Shown piece after piece: positions 35,117 through 45,000 of a stretch of DNA of 64,000 nt. The stretch is from Dolichospermum sp. LEGE 00240 (lineage in GTDB: Bacteria; Cyanobacteriota; Cyanobacteriia; Cyanobacteriales; Nostocaceae). Numbering within the stretch: the stretch's first letter is position 1; each line of letters opens with the position of its first letter. The notes below the pieces were generated by a model. That model had not been told where the DNA came from. It saw only the letters and a list, made by a program, of their open reading frames with translations, and did not search any database. Location: assembly GCF_015207875.1 (NCBI RefSeq), contig NZ_JADEVZ010000002.1, positions 124,001-188,000 on the forward strand. The letters run 5' to 3'. The position numbers were made by a program, and so were the translations under genes.

Positions 35117-35821
35117 ATGACAACTTCTATCGCCTTTGACTTAGCATCACTAAATCAGCAATTTGAAACGGCAACCCCTACAGAAATCCTAGCCTGGTCT
35201 ATACAGAACATCCCCACGGGACTAGTCCAAACTAGTGCTTTCAACGTTGATGACATCATCTTGACACACATTTTCTATAGCGAACTTCAGCATCCTGTTC
35301 CTGTTATTTTTCTAGATACCCTTTATCATTTCCCTCAAACCCTAGAATTGGTAGCTAAAGCCAAAGAACTCTATAACCTAGATTTAAAAACCTATAAGAC
35401 ACCAGACGTAGATAGCCGTGAAGCCTTTGCTGCTAAATTCGGTGAAGCCCTTTGGGATACAGATATTACTAAATTCCATGACATTACCAAAATTGAACCA
35501 CTGCAACGCGGTTTGGACGAACTTAAAACTGTGGCTTGGATTACTGGTCGTCGTCGTGATCAAGCAGTTACTCGTGCTACCATGCCCGTATTTGAATTAG
35601 ACGGTAAAGGAAGATTAAAAATCAACCCTCTAGCCACCTGGACTCGCAAGCAAAGCTGGGCCTATGTAGCTGAACATCAAGTAATTTACAACCCTCTTCA
35701 TGACCAAGGTTATCCCAGTATTGGTGACGAACCTATTACCACCAAGGTCGGTGAAGGTGAAGACGAACGGGCTGGACGTTGGCGTGGCAGCGAAAAAACT
35801 GAGTGTGGAATCCACATTTAA
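35117..35821 (+). CDS. cysH: Phosphoadenylyl-sulfate (PAPS) reductase
   Basis: CysH reduces PAPS to sulfite with thioredoxin in assimilatory sulfate reduction. The 234-aa protein has the adenylyl-sulfate-binding fold (VIFLDTLYHFPQT, ITGRRRDQAVTR, INPLATWTRKQSW) and the C-terminal catalytic ECGIHI with Cys230. The paired cysteines that bind the [4Fe-4S] cluster of APS-type enzymes are absent, so the PAPS type is favoured. It lies next to the dnd island, but phosphorothioate sulfur comes from cysteine, so a direct link is not implied. Confidence 0.93.
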   Translation: MTTSIAFDLASLNQQFETATPTEILAWSIQNIPTGLVQTSAFNVDDIILTHIFYSELQHPVPVIFLDTLYHFPQTLELVAKAKELYNLDLKTYKTPDVDSREAFAAKFGEALWDTDITKFHDITKIEPLQRGLDELKTVAWITGRRRDQAVTRATMPVFELDGKGRLKINPLATWTRKQSWAYVAEHQVIYNPLHDQGYPSIGDEPITTKVGEGEDERAGRWRGSEKTECGIHI

Positions 35822-35891
35822 TCACACTACTCCCCTAGATCCCCGACTTCTTGAAGAAGTCGGGGATCTTAACCCCTACAACCAATAAACT

Positions 35892-37139
35892 ATGAAAATT
35901 CTCCATCTTTCAGATATCCATATTGGTAGCGGTTTTTGTCATGGGCGTGTTAATCCAGCCACAGGTTTAAACACACGACTGGAGGATTTTGTGAAAACAT
36001 TATCTTTGTGTATTGACCGAGCGATCGCTGATCATGTAGATTTAGTCCTATTCGGTGGTGATGCCTTCCCTAATGCCACACCTGCACCCTATGTGCAAGA
36101 AGCCTTTGCTAATCAATTTCGCCGTTTAGTTGATGCAGATATCCCCACAGTCTTATTAGTGGGAAATCATGACCAACATTCCCAAGGTTTAGGGGGTGCG
36201 AGTTTAAATATTTATCGGACTTTGGGAGTACCAGGGTTTGTGGTTGGTGATACTTTAACGACTCATCGCATTTCCACACAAACAGGAAATATACAAATAA
36301 TTACTCTCCCCTGGTTAACTCGTTCTACTTTAATGACTCGTCAAGAAACTCAGGGTTCTTCTCTAGCAGAAGTTAATCAAATCCTCACAGACCGTTTAGA
36401 AGTAGTTATCGAAGCAGAAATTCGCCGTCTTGACCCGGATTTACCCACTGTGCTTTTAGCCCATTTAATGGCTGATAATGCCACTTTAGGTGCAGAACGT
36501 TTATTAGCAGTCGGGAAAGGTTTTACTTTACCCTTATCTTTATTAACTCGACCATGTTTTGATTATGTGGCTTTAGGTCATGTCCACAAACACCAGAATT
36601 TAAATAAATCTAATGACCCACCAGTAATTTATCCTGGCAGTATTGAACGGGTAGATTTTAGTGAAGAGAAGGAAGACAAAGGTTATGTAATGATAGATTT
36701 GGAAAAAGGGAAAGTAAATTGGGAATTTTGTCCCCTACCCGTGCGAACATTTCGGACTATTGAGATAGATATATCCAAACAAGATGATCCACAAAAAGCA
36801 TTATTAAAAGGAATTACTAAATATGATATTCAAGATAATGTAGTGCGACTCATTTATAAACTGCGGTCAGAACAATTGGATTTAATTGATAACTCTTCTC
36901 TTCACCAAGCTTTAAGCATTGCACACACTTACACTATTCAAGCCGAATTAGTTAGTCAATTAGCAAAACCTCGTATTCCTGAATTAACCGCGAGTAGCAG
37001 TATTGACCCAATGTCAGCTTTACAAACTTACTTAAATAATCGAGAAGATTTAAAAGAAATAATGCCCTCTATGTTAGAAGCAGCACAAAATTTATTAACA
37101 GATGATGAGGGAATTTTGTTATTACCCCAAGTTACCTGA
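35892..37139 (+). CDS. SbcD/Mre11-like DNA repair phosphoesterase
   Basis: A calcineurin-type metallophosphoesterase with the five metal-binding motifs: LSDIHIGSG (residues 6-14), GGDAFPNA, GNHDQHSQ, LAHLMADN and GHVHKH. The extra C-terminal region (about 300-415) is as in SbcD/Mre11 proteins, which pair with a Rad50/SbcC ATPase to process DNA ends. No sbcC is adjacent. The closest Rad50-like protein is the 690-aa ATPase 2.5 kb away on the other strand. The start is 70 bp downstream of cysH. Confidence 0.85.
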   Translation: MKILHLSDIHIGSGFCHGRVNPATGLNTRLEDFVKTLSLCIDRAIADHVDLVLFGGDAFPNATPAPYVQEAFANQFRRLVDADIPTVLLVGNHDQHSQGLGGASLNIYRTLGVPGFVVGDTLTTHRISTQTGNIQIITLPWLTRSTLMTRQETQGSSLAEVNQILTDRLEVVIEAEIRRLDPDLPTVLLAHLMADNATLGAERLLAVGKGFTLPLSLLTRPCFDYVALGHVHKHQNLNKSNDPPVIYPGSIERVDFSEEKEDKGYVMIDLEKGKVNWEFCPLPVRTFRTIEIDISKQDDPQKALLKGITKYDIQDNVVRLIYKLRSEQLDLIDNSSLHQALSIAHTYTIQAELVSQLAKPRIPELTASSSIDPMSALQTYLNNREDLKEIMPSMLEAAQNLLTDDEGILLLPQVT

Positions 37140-37265
37140 GTTCGGTGTTAGGAGTTTCTCCTTCGGAGACGCTACGCGAACGGAAGTCAAAATTAATATG
37201 CCGTAGGCTTTTTAGGAATTTTTAATAACGCTGGAAATTGGGAAAATTTACCTAATTAATCTATT

Positions 37266-37739
37266 TTACCAACGGGTAATGGCTCGCAAATATGCAATAA
37301 TAGGAATCTGATAAACTTCAAGAAAAATCCAAATAATAATTCCTAAATGTGACAAAAAAGTTAGCACCGTCCAAACAAATGGAAGCCATGACAGGGGAAC
37401 ATGAGAATGGGGAGGAAAATAATATGCTGTTACTCCTATTAAGGTAGTCGGTAAAATAATAAAAGCAATTGCGGATAAACCATAACCCCAACCTAATTCC
37501 ACATTTCCTAATCGTGCTTGTGTCCACCTTAATCCATTCCAATTCCAAACTAAAGGCGGTTCTCTAGAAGGCATTTTCACCTGTTGTAATTCCAAATTAA
37601 CTGTAAAAATCTCATTGCAGAAATCACAACACATAGCTTCCATCATCAACATTTGCGAAATTTTACCCACGCGACATACTGGACATGGATAATTTTCTTG
37701 AAAGTTTAAAGATGTTGATAAAATTGGAGATTTTGGCAT
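37266..37739 (-). CDS. Zinc-ribbon membrane protein of unknown function
   Basis: A 157-aa protein. Two CxxC pairs (CPVC at about residue 18-21 and CDFC at about 38-41) form a likely zinc ribbon. Two or three hydrophobic helices follow (about 85-106, 117-140). This is a conserved cyanobacterial hypothetical pattern. It has no obvious operon partner. Confidence 0.65.
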   Translation of the reverse strand: MPKSPILSTSLNFQENYPCPVCRVGKISQMLMMEAMCCDFCNEIFTVNLELQQVKMPSREPPLVWNWNGLRWTQARLGNVELGWGYGLSAIAFIILPTTLIGVTAYYFPPHSHVPLSWLPFVWTVLTFLSHLGIIIWIFLEVYQIPIIAYLRAITRW

Positions 37740-37912
37740 AATTATGGCTTGCTTAATAAACTTTGAAACTATTCATTTAGCTATCACTTTCCCAGATTTA
37801 AGACTATTCTTATCTCCTTCTAATTCTTCCTCCTGACTCCTTCTAATAAAACAACCTAGTTTCTTGATAAAACCAGGTTGAATTTGATATAATGACAATA
37901 TTGGAAATGTAA

Positions 37913-38218
37913 TTAGTCTAGAAAACCCATCAAAAGTTCGGAGTCATCGAAGGTATTCGGTGCTATTGGCCGATTTCCGAAGACGGAATAGTTGTCAGCA
38001 ACTACCAAGGTGCTAGAAGCAATGGGACGAATACCAGACAAGTTAATACTATCAACTACTTGGAATGTGTTTGCACCGATGGGACGAATTCCCATAGAGT
38101 TGAAGGTATCAACTACTTGTAATGTCCCGGTGGTAATGGGACGCATTCCAGCAACTATGATTGTTCCCTGAGAACTTTCTTCAGTATTACTGATATTATC
38201 CTGATTATTTTCTGTCAT
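37913..38218 (-). CDS. 101-aa protein with four 19-residue repeats
   Basis: After a 23-residue acidic leader (MTENNQDNISNTEESSQ) the protein is built from four repeats beginning GMRPI, GIRPI, GIRPI and GNRPI at residues 24, 43, 62 and 81, with consensus GIRPIxxxTxxVVDxxxxx. A perfect AAAGGAG ribosome site lies 8 nt before the ATG, so it is well translated. I do not recognise a family. The leader-plus-repeats layout recalls peptide precursors or repeat-built structural proteins, but no modifying enzyme is seen beside it. Confidence 0.7.
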   Translation of the reverse strand: MTENNQDNISNTEESSQGTIIVAGMRPITTGTLQVVDTFNSMGIRPIGANTFQVVDSINLSGIRPIASSTLVVADNYSVFGNRPIAPNTFDDSELLMGFLD

Positions 38219-38604
38219 TTTTATTTCTCCTTTGCATTAGATGACACTTGTTCAAACTGAATCTTTGTTTGTTAAGTGAATTTTACAATAATTAAGGAAA
38301 GAAGTATTTTTTTCCTATATATTTAGAGTCTAACCTTAAACTAGCATATATCACAGGTTGAATCTGAGACTGATATATTTTTTCCTGAGGTTAGAACCTT
38401 GATTATATCAGCTAATGTACATTTATTTTGGTACAGAGACGTTATATCAAGTTATAAAATTATTTTATCTTTTTTATAAGATAACTGTAGCGGTATGCAC
38501 TTGAATGAGATACAGAATTCACCTAAAAAACCATACACCAAATGACTTTTAACTCTGTTCCCTGTTCCCTGTTCCCTGCTATATCATAATTAGAAATCAT
38601 CCAA
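38219..38604. other. Intergenic region, 386 bp
   Basis: No gene is seen. The right part should hold the 5' regulatory region of the repeat-protein gene, with AT-rich DNA and GGTTGAATCTGAG/GAGGTTAGAACC half-repeats. Positions 38554-38578 hold CTGTTCC heptamers. The phrase GGTATGCACTTGAATGAGATACAGAAT (about 38493-38519) is the reverse complement of a phrase near 3354-3382. Confidence 0.5.
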
Positions 38605-39012
38605 TTAAAGAATTAAGTAACTCTGCCATTTGGATTGAGGATTTTGATGGTTTTTTTCTGGTATTAATAACCGCCAACTTTTACCTTCTTTTTGAACTTG
38701 TAGGTAGACTTCAAAGGGTCTTTTTAGTTGTTTGAAACTGCGTTTTGGTAGTTTTACAGTAAAGTCGTAATTTCCCTGTACCCGATAAGCTGGTAAGTTT
38801 TCAATGGTGAGGGGTTGTTGTTGAGTAATAGATATGCGCTGAATATTAAATTTTTGGAAGTTTAAATCTAGTTGTTGGTTAAGTTGCTGTTGGGTTTGTT
38901 CTAGTTGGAGGGCGATCGCTTTTTGCACTAATTCCGGTGTCGGTAATAAGGCAATACTAGTACAAGCTGTGAGGAAAATTATCAAAATTGTTGTAAAAAT
39001 TAACTTAATCAT
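38605..39012 (-). CDS. Small lipoprotein
   Basis: From ATG 39012 the protein starts MIKLIFTTILIIFLTACTS, a textbook lipoprotein signal with lipobox LTAC and acylated Cys17. The mature part (about 118 aa) has a helical Gln-rich stretch then a beta-type domain. An upstream ATG at 39060 would bury the signal behind 16 polar residues and is less likely. The role is unknown. It follows the MoaD/ThiS-like gene closely. Confidence 0.7.
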   Translation of the reverse strand: MIKLIFTTILIIFLTACTSIALLPTPELVQKAIALQLEQTQQQLNQQLDLNFQKFNIQRISITQQQPLTIENLPAYRVQGNYDFTVKLPKRSFKQLKRPFEVYLQVQKEGKSWRLLIPEKNHQNPQSKWQSYLIL

Positions 39013-39049
39013 CTTTAATTTCTTGTGAATGTATTTGCATATATCCTCA

Positions 39050-39307
39050 TTAACCACCATTCACTGGAGGAATTAAAACCACCTCATCACCATTTTGGAG
39101 AATAGTATCTGGTGCAACAAATTGTAAATTCACGCCAAAGCGGGTTATTTCTCGCCATTTGCTTAATTTTGGGTGTTCAGCAATTAGGCGATCGCACACA
39201 GTTTGCACAGGTGTACCATAGGGAAACTCCCACACTAGTTCATTCACTCCATAAACTTCTTGATAAACAGCAAATAACTTAACGGTTACAGTGATAGATT
39301 GGGACAT
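39050..39307 (-). CDS. moaD: MoaD/ThiS-family sulfur carrier protein
   Basis: An 85-aa ubiquitin-like protein ending in the diagnostic Gly-Gly (VVLIPPVNGG), which is activated and thiocarboxylated by a MoeB/ThiF-type enzyme. The sequence VKLFAVYQEVYG, with no ThiS-type features, favours MoaD, the small subunit of molybdopterin synthase. No other molybdopterin gene is adjacent, so the symbol is provisional. Confidence 0.75.
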   Translation of the reverse strand: MSQSITVTVKLFAVYQEVYGVNELVWEFPYGTPVQTVCDRLIAEHPKLSKWREITRFGVNLQFVAPDTILQNGDEVVLIPPVNGG

Positions 39308-39333
39308 ATAATTTTTCTATACAACCTGATCAT

Positions 39334-42039
39334 TTAATCATTGGGAATTATTGTAAATTTACCCCCCTTAATTTGCACAAGAATAGATTGACCTTCCCGC
39401 TCTCTTTCTGGTGTAAACTTGAGAGGATAACCCGATGTTTCATTGGCAGGAAGACTAACATTTGCCAATCCTTTCAATACTGTACTACGAGATGGATTAT
39501 TAGATAAAGCTTTAATCAAAGCCTGAGTTGCATCAAAGCTAGTTGCAGTTCGCCAACTAATAGCTCCTCCCCACTGCTTATCTGCTTTTTTTGCAAAAGA
39601 TTGAGCTTGTGGTGTTTCTCTAAACCAGGGTACTGCAAGGATTAAACCCTCTACATTTTTACTATCGCTGATTAAGATATCACCCTGATAAAGATTATCT
39701 CCACCTAACATTTTTAATTCTCGTCTAGGTGAATTTTGGGAATTATTCCTGAGTGTTTCGTTTATTTTGGTAATTTCTTTGGCAATCTTGAGAGTAATAT
39801 CAAGCTTTTGCGTATTAGAAAATAACATTACTGCTTCTGCTTGATCACCATAAACACTTTTACCAACTTCTTTTTCTGCATCAAATGTAGGAGAAGTTAA
39901 ATCAATTAAAGGTTTACGAACTACCTCACCTCCTAGTTTTTCAAATTGATTTGTAAATATCTTTTTGATACTATTACTATATGCGTTAGTTGGGTTGGCA
40001 AAAATTACTGCCTTTTTTAATTTCAGACTTTTATAAGTGTATTCAGCAAGTTTTTTACCTGCACTTTCATCAGAAGAAACTGCTCTAAAGAAAACTGGAT
40101 TTTTTAATGAAATGCTAGTGCTGGTAGGGGAAATCACTGCCAACTTAGCTTTTTCATATTCTGGTAATGCCATATTGGTAGCATCACTAGAAATATGTCC
40201 AATAACTCCCAGTATAGAAGAATCTTTGATGAGTTCTTGAGCTACTTCTTTGGCTTTTTCTATATTACTGTCATTAGCAATCACAATTTCTAGTAATCTG
40301 CCATTTAAGCCATTGTTACTATTAAATTGGTTTTGTGCTTGAGCTACTCCACGTAATACTTCTTGAGTCACAATTGTGCTTTTGTCTACTGGTACAACCA
40401 CTGCTAATGTTAAAGGCATACCTTGTTGACGAGCCAGGGAATTATTATAATAAATTAGCACTTCTGGATCATAGCGATTAGCTGTTACAGCTTGTTGAAA
40501 TAACGTAGTTGCTTCTTGATAATTACCTTGTCGAAAGGCTTGAATCCCTCTGTTGCGCGGGATATTATTAATCTCAGTAAATAAAGTGCGATCGCCTCTA
40601 CTGATTCTACCATTAATTATACTATTGTCTCCTACACAAAAAACACCTAATTGCTTTCTTTCACCTGGTTCACATTTAGATCCGCGAGCAATACTAGCCA
40701 CTATAATACTAGAAATAATAAAAACAGCAGATGCTATTGCAGTTAAAATAATCAAACTAGATTTTGCTCGAATATCTGGAATATTAACTTCACTTAATTG
40801 ATTTTCGGTTGATTGATGTAAATTAATATTAATACCACTATGATTGACAACGCCAGTCTCAATAGTTTGGGAATGAGTGCTTGAATGGAGAATTATATGA
40901 CTAGGATTTTTTTTTTGCTCAATTTTATCTAACTCATGAATTTCTTCTTTTAGTGGGTGACGTTGTATGATCCACAGCCGGACAAATTCTATTCTAACAT
41001 TCTCCTTTATTTCATCTAAAAACCCATTACTTCTCAGAATTTGGTTTGTTTCTATAATTAATTTATGTTCTGTGTCAGGTCTATATTTTTTTATTAATTC
41101 AACATAATCATTTGAATTTTCTTGCGCTTCTGCTATCGCGGCAAAAACAACTCTTTCTAGAATTGAAAATCCTTCCCAAAACCATGTTAAACCAGCCTCA
41201 GCTAACTCAATTGCTTTGTTAATAATGACTTTTACATCTTCACTACTAACCGTCCATTTATTCTCCTCTCGCGCTCTCCCAAAAATAGTAAAACATATCG
41301 CTTGGGTGAAATAAGGGTGTCCTGCGGATAGATCAAAAATTTCTTTTATCGCATCTTCTTCATATTCAAGGATATTTTTTGCTGGGTTAATAATCAACTT
41401 TTTTGTACTATCTTCGTCCAATAGCCTAATTTCTCGAACAGGCACATCCTTAAATATCTTACTTATCCTGTGGTTATTTACTGATTTTTGTTCTATTAGC
41501 AAAATTAAAAATAATTTTTTATTAATCTTAACAAGGGAAGATAAATATTGATAAAACCGCTCTAACAATTCCGAATCATGACTATTCATTAAGGCATCAA
41601 ATTCATCAAGCACCAAGACCAGATTCTTATTTTCTAATAACTTATATACTTGCTGTAGAAATTCATGAGAAAAGACTCCTGGAGCTAATTCTAACTCTGT
41701 AATTTCCGGTAGTTTAATATTTTCATTATCCAACGAAAGATCATTAAGGATCTCTTGAGCTAAATCCGCCAAAATTTCACTCAGGGATTTTTGGCTATAA
41801 TGTTCTAAATTAAATGTCACATAAACAAACTCATGTAAATCATTGAATCCATCAGGAATATTTCTAATGACAGATGTTTTACCAATGCGTCGTTGACCAT
41901 ATAACAAGATGATATGACGGTTATGATGAATATCATCTTGAATAGACGAAAATAGCCTTTCTCTTCCAAAAAACAACTGTTGGTCAATAGGACGACCAAT
42001 AATATAAGGGTTTCTTTGAGACTTAAAAGAAGTAATCAT
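39334..42039 (-). CDS. AAA-type ATPase fused to a LivK-like ligand-binding domain (paralogue 2)
   Basis: A 901-aa protein with a cytoplasmic P-loop domain (Walker A GQRRIGKTS, residues 48-56; Walker B region LVLVLDEFDAL), a winged-helix-like region to about 370, one membrane helix (about 425-447), a short tetratricopeptide-like segment (IQAFRQGNYQEATTLFQQAV), and a C-terminal type I periplasmic-binding domain (about 545-895; TLAVVVPVDKST, IGHISSDATNMALPEYEKAK). The ligand domain is like that of branched-chain amino-acid receptors. There are no permease genes nearby, so sensing rather than transport is likely. It is a tandem paralogue of the gene at 42082, 42 bp away. Confidence 0.82.
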   Translation of the reverse strand: MITSFKSQRNPYIIGRPIDQQLFFGRERLFSSIQDDIHHNRHIILLYGQRRIGKTSVIRNIPDGFNDLHEFVYVTFNLEHYSQKSLSEILADLAQEILNDLSLDNENIKLPEITELELAPGVFSHEFLQQVYKLLENKNLVLVLDEFDALMNSHDSELLERFYQYLSSLVKINKKLFLILLIEQKSVNNHRISKIFKDVPVREIRLLDEDSTKKLIINPAKNILEYEEDAIKEIFDLSAGHPYFTQAICFTIFGRAREENKWTVSSEDVKVIINKAIELAEAGLTWFWEGFSILERVVFAAIAEAQENSNDYVELIKKYRPDTEHKLIIETNQILRSNGFLDEIKENVRIEFVRLWIIQRHPLKEEIHELDKIEQKKNPSHIILHSSTHSQTIETGVVNHSGININLHQSTENQLSEVNIPDIRAKSSLIILTAIASAVFIISSIIVASIARGSKCEPGERKQLGVFCVGDNSIINGRISRGDRTLFTEINNIPRNRGIQAFRQGNYQEATTLFQQAVTANRYDPEVLIYYNNSLARQQGMPLTLAVVVPVDKSTIVTQEVLRGVAQAQNQFNSNNGLNGRLLEIVIANDSNIEKAKEVAQELIKDSSILGVIGHISSDATNMALPEYEKAKLAVISPTSTSISLKNPVFFRAVSSDESAGKKLAEYTYKSLKLKKAVIFANPTNAYSNSIKKIFTNQFEKLGGEVVRKPLIDLTSPTFDAEKEVGKSVYGDQAEAVMLFSNTQKLDITLKIAKEITKINETLRNNSQNSPRRELKMLGGDNLYQGDILISDSKNVEGLILAVPWFRETPQAQSFAKKADKQWGGAISWRTATSFDATQALIKALSNNPSRSTVLKGLANVSLPANETSGYPLKFTPEREREGQSILVQIKGGKFTIIPND

Positions 42040-42081
42040 ACCTTCATAATACCTCCAAACATTTTAATTGCATCTGTGAAA

Positions 42082-45000
42082 TCACGGTTTTACTGGATCA
42101 ATTTGTTCAAATTTACTTGCTTTAATCTCGACAAGAATAGACTCACCTTGACGCTCCCTTTGTGGTGTGAACTTGAGGGGATAGCCTGATGTTTCATTGG
42201 CAGCAAGACTGACATTTTCCAGCCTTCCTAATACTGTACTACGAGATGGATTATTAGATAAGGCCTTAATCAAAACCAAAGTTGCATCAAAGCTAGTTGC
42301 AGTTCGCCAACTAATATCTCCCCCCCATTGCTTATCTGCTTTTTTGGCAAAAGATTGAGCTTGTGATATCCCTCTGAACCAGGGTACTGCAATGATTAAA
42401 CCCTCTACATTTTTCCCACCGTTGCTTAAGGTTTCATCCTGATAAAGAGTATCTCCAGCTAACATTTTTAATTCTGGTCTTGGTGGATTTTGAGTTTTGA
42501 GTGTTTCGTTTCTTTTGGTAATTTCTTTAGCAATCTTGAAAGCAATCTCAACGCTTTGTGTGTCTGGAAACAACAATGCTGCTTCTGCATTATCACCATA
42601 GACGCTTTTAGCCACTTCTTTCTCTGCATCAAATGTAGAAGCAGTTAAATCAATTAGGGGTTTATGAACCACCTCACCGCCTAGTTTTTCAAATTGATTT
42701 GTAAATATCTCTCTGATACTATTACTATATGAACTATTCGGATTTCCAAAAACTACTGCTTTTTTTAATTTCAGACTTTTATAAGCATATTCAGCAAGTT
42801 TTTTACCCGCACTTTCATCAGAATAAACTGCTCTAAAGAAAACTGGATTGCTTAGTAAAATGCTAGTGCTGGTGGGGGAAATAACGGCTAGTTTGGCTTT
42901 TGCATATTCTGGTAATGCCGCCTGGGTAGCATCACTAGGTTTATGTCCAACCACTCCCAATATTGAAGAATCCTTGATGAGTTCTTGAGCTACTTCTTTA
43001 GCTTTTTCTTTATTGCTATCATTAGCAATCACAATTTCTACTAATCTGCCATTTAACCCTTTATTTTGATTAAATTGATTTTGTGCTTGGGCTACTCCAC
43101 GTAAGATTTCTTTAGCAGTATCAGTAGTTGTGTTTTTGTCTAATGGCACAACTACTGCTAAGGTAAAGGGAGAACCTTGTTGGCGAGCTAGGGAATTATT
43201 ATAATAAATTAGCACTTCTGGGTCATTTTGATTGGCTTTGACAGCTTTTTGGAATAGATTAGTAGCTTGGGGATAATTACCTTGTTGGAAGGCTTGAATA
43301 CCTTTGTCACGAAAGGTATTATTAATCTCAGGGAAGAAAGTGCGATCGCCTCGACTAATTCTACTATTATCTACTACACAAAAAACACCTGATTCCTTTC
43401 TTTCACCTGTTGGACAAGTTTTGAAAACTTGAGAAATACCTGCACCGAGAACTATGATTCCAGCTAATCCACACGATGCTATGAGTATTGAACCACGATT
43501 AAGCCACCTGGAAATCGTTCCAGAAGGTTTACTTACAGGTACATAATTTGTATCTCCAACGTTAAGATTAGTTTTAGACTTATAACTTTGAATTTCTTCC
43601 AGTCTTTGTCGAGATATTTTTCTCTGAGGATCAATTTCTAAAACAGACTCAAACTGTTCTTCAGCCTCAGCCCATTTTCTCTTAACTATTAACTGATGTC
43701 CATAATCTTCTGCTATCTCTATAAAGGCATCTTTGCTACTTTCTTTATCAATGTCATAAGCTAGTGTGTGAATTTCCAAAGCTTGCTCAAAATTTTCTTC
43801 GTCTGAGTATTTTTTGGCTAAATTTAATAAAGACGAAAAAACAGATTCTTGTTTATGATTGATAGAATAGAACTGGTAGGCTCGTTTATACAACTCATGG
43901 GCTTGATTGAGTTGTCCAATCTTCAAATATTCTTCAGCCAAAGACATTACAGTTGTGAAGTTGTTGGGATTATTTTGTAACGCTTCTTCATAAATCTGCA
44001 ACGCTAGTTCATTATTTATTCCTCTCAGTTCATTAGCTGCTGACAAAAGTTTATTTACAACTTCTTCATCAACTTTTTCTAAGGTACTAATTTCATCTTT
44101 TAGCTTATGCGTTTTCACTAACCAACGGCGGACTAATTCTATTTTAACCCTGCATTGTGTGTCATCTAAAAAACCATATTCATCTAATTCTGCGTATGCT
44201 TTAATCAAATAGTCTGCTGACACTATTCCATAGCTTCTTAATAGCATTAATGGAGTTTGGATAGCTTTATTTTCTTGAATAGCTATATTTTGAGCCTCTG
44301 CTGCTGCTGCAAAAATAACCTGCTGCTTAGTAGTTAATCCGCCCCAGAACCAATCTAAACCACCTTCAGCTAATTCAATTGCTTTATCTACGATACTTTC
44401 AACATGATGACCATTTATACTCTGGGGAAGCACATTTGTTCTCTTATAGCTATCGCGTGCTAGATTATAAATGGCAGAACATATACACTGGGTAACATAA
44501 GGATGTCCTGCGGATAATTGGAAAATTGCTTCTATTGCTTCTTCTTTATATCTTAAAAATTTCTCAGCAGGTTTAATAATTAACTCTTTAGTATGATTTT
44601 TATCCAATAAACCAATTTCTTTACTTGCTCCTGGTCGTAATGAAGAAACTAATTTTGGCAATTTTGATATATTTCTTCCTACTATTGGGATAATAAATAA
44701 CTTCTGATCTTTTTCCAGTAATTGTCTAATATAATTACAAAAATTATCACCATCTGTAGATAATTCAGTATCTCTTTCAGTCAACACATCAAATTCATCC
44801 CATAGCAAAACCAATTTTTTATTACCTAATTGTTGATAAACTGTCGGTAGAAACTCAAGATAAAAAATTTCAATATTGGTTGAAATATTCTCCGCTAAAT
44901 GGGTTAAAATTTCCTCGTTTGTTTCTAGTCTCTCTATAATTCCAATTGCAATTAAACGGATAATTTCTTGATGAGACGAGTTTACTGTACATTGAAAATC

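Noticed and set aside
35117-35821. cysH as a functional part of the dnd system
   Set aside because: Its motifs are those of assimilatory PAPS reductase; Dnd sulfur comes from cysteine desulfuration, and a transposase remnant and psb32 separate it from the island.
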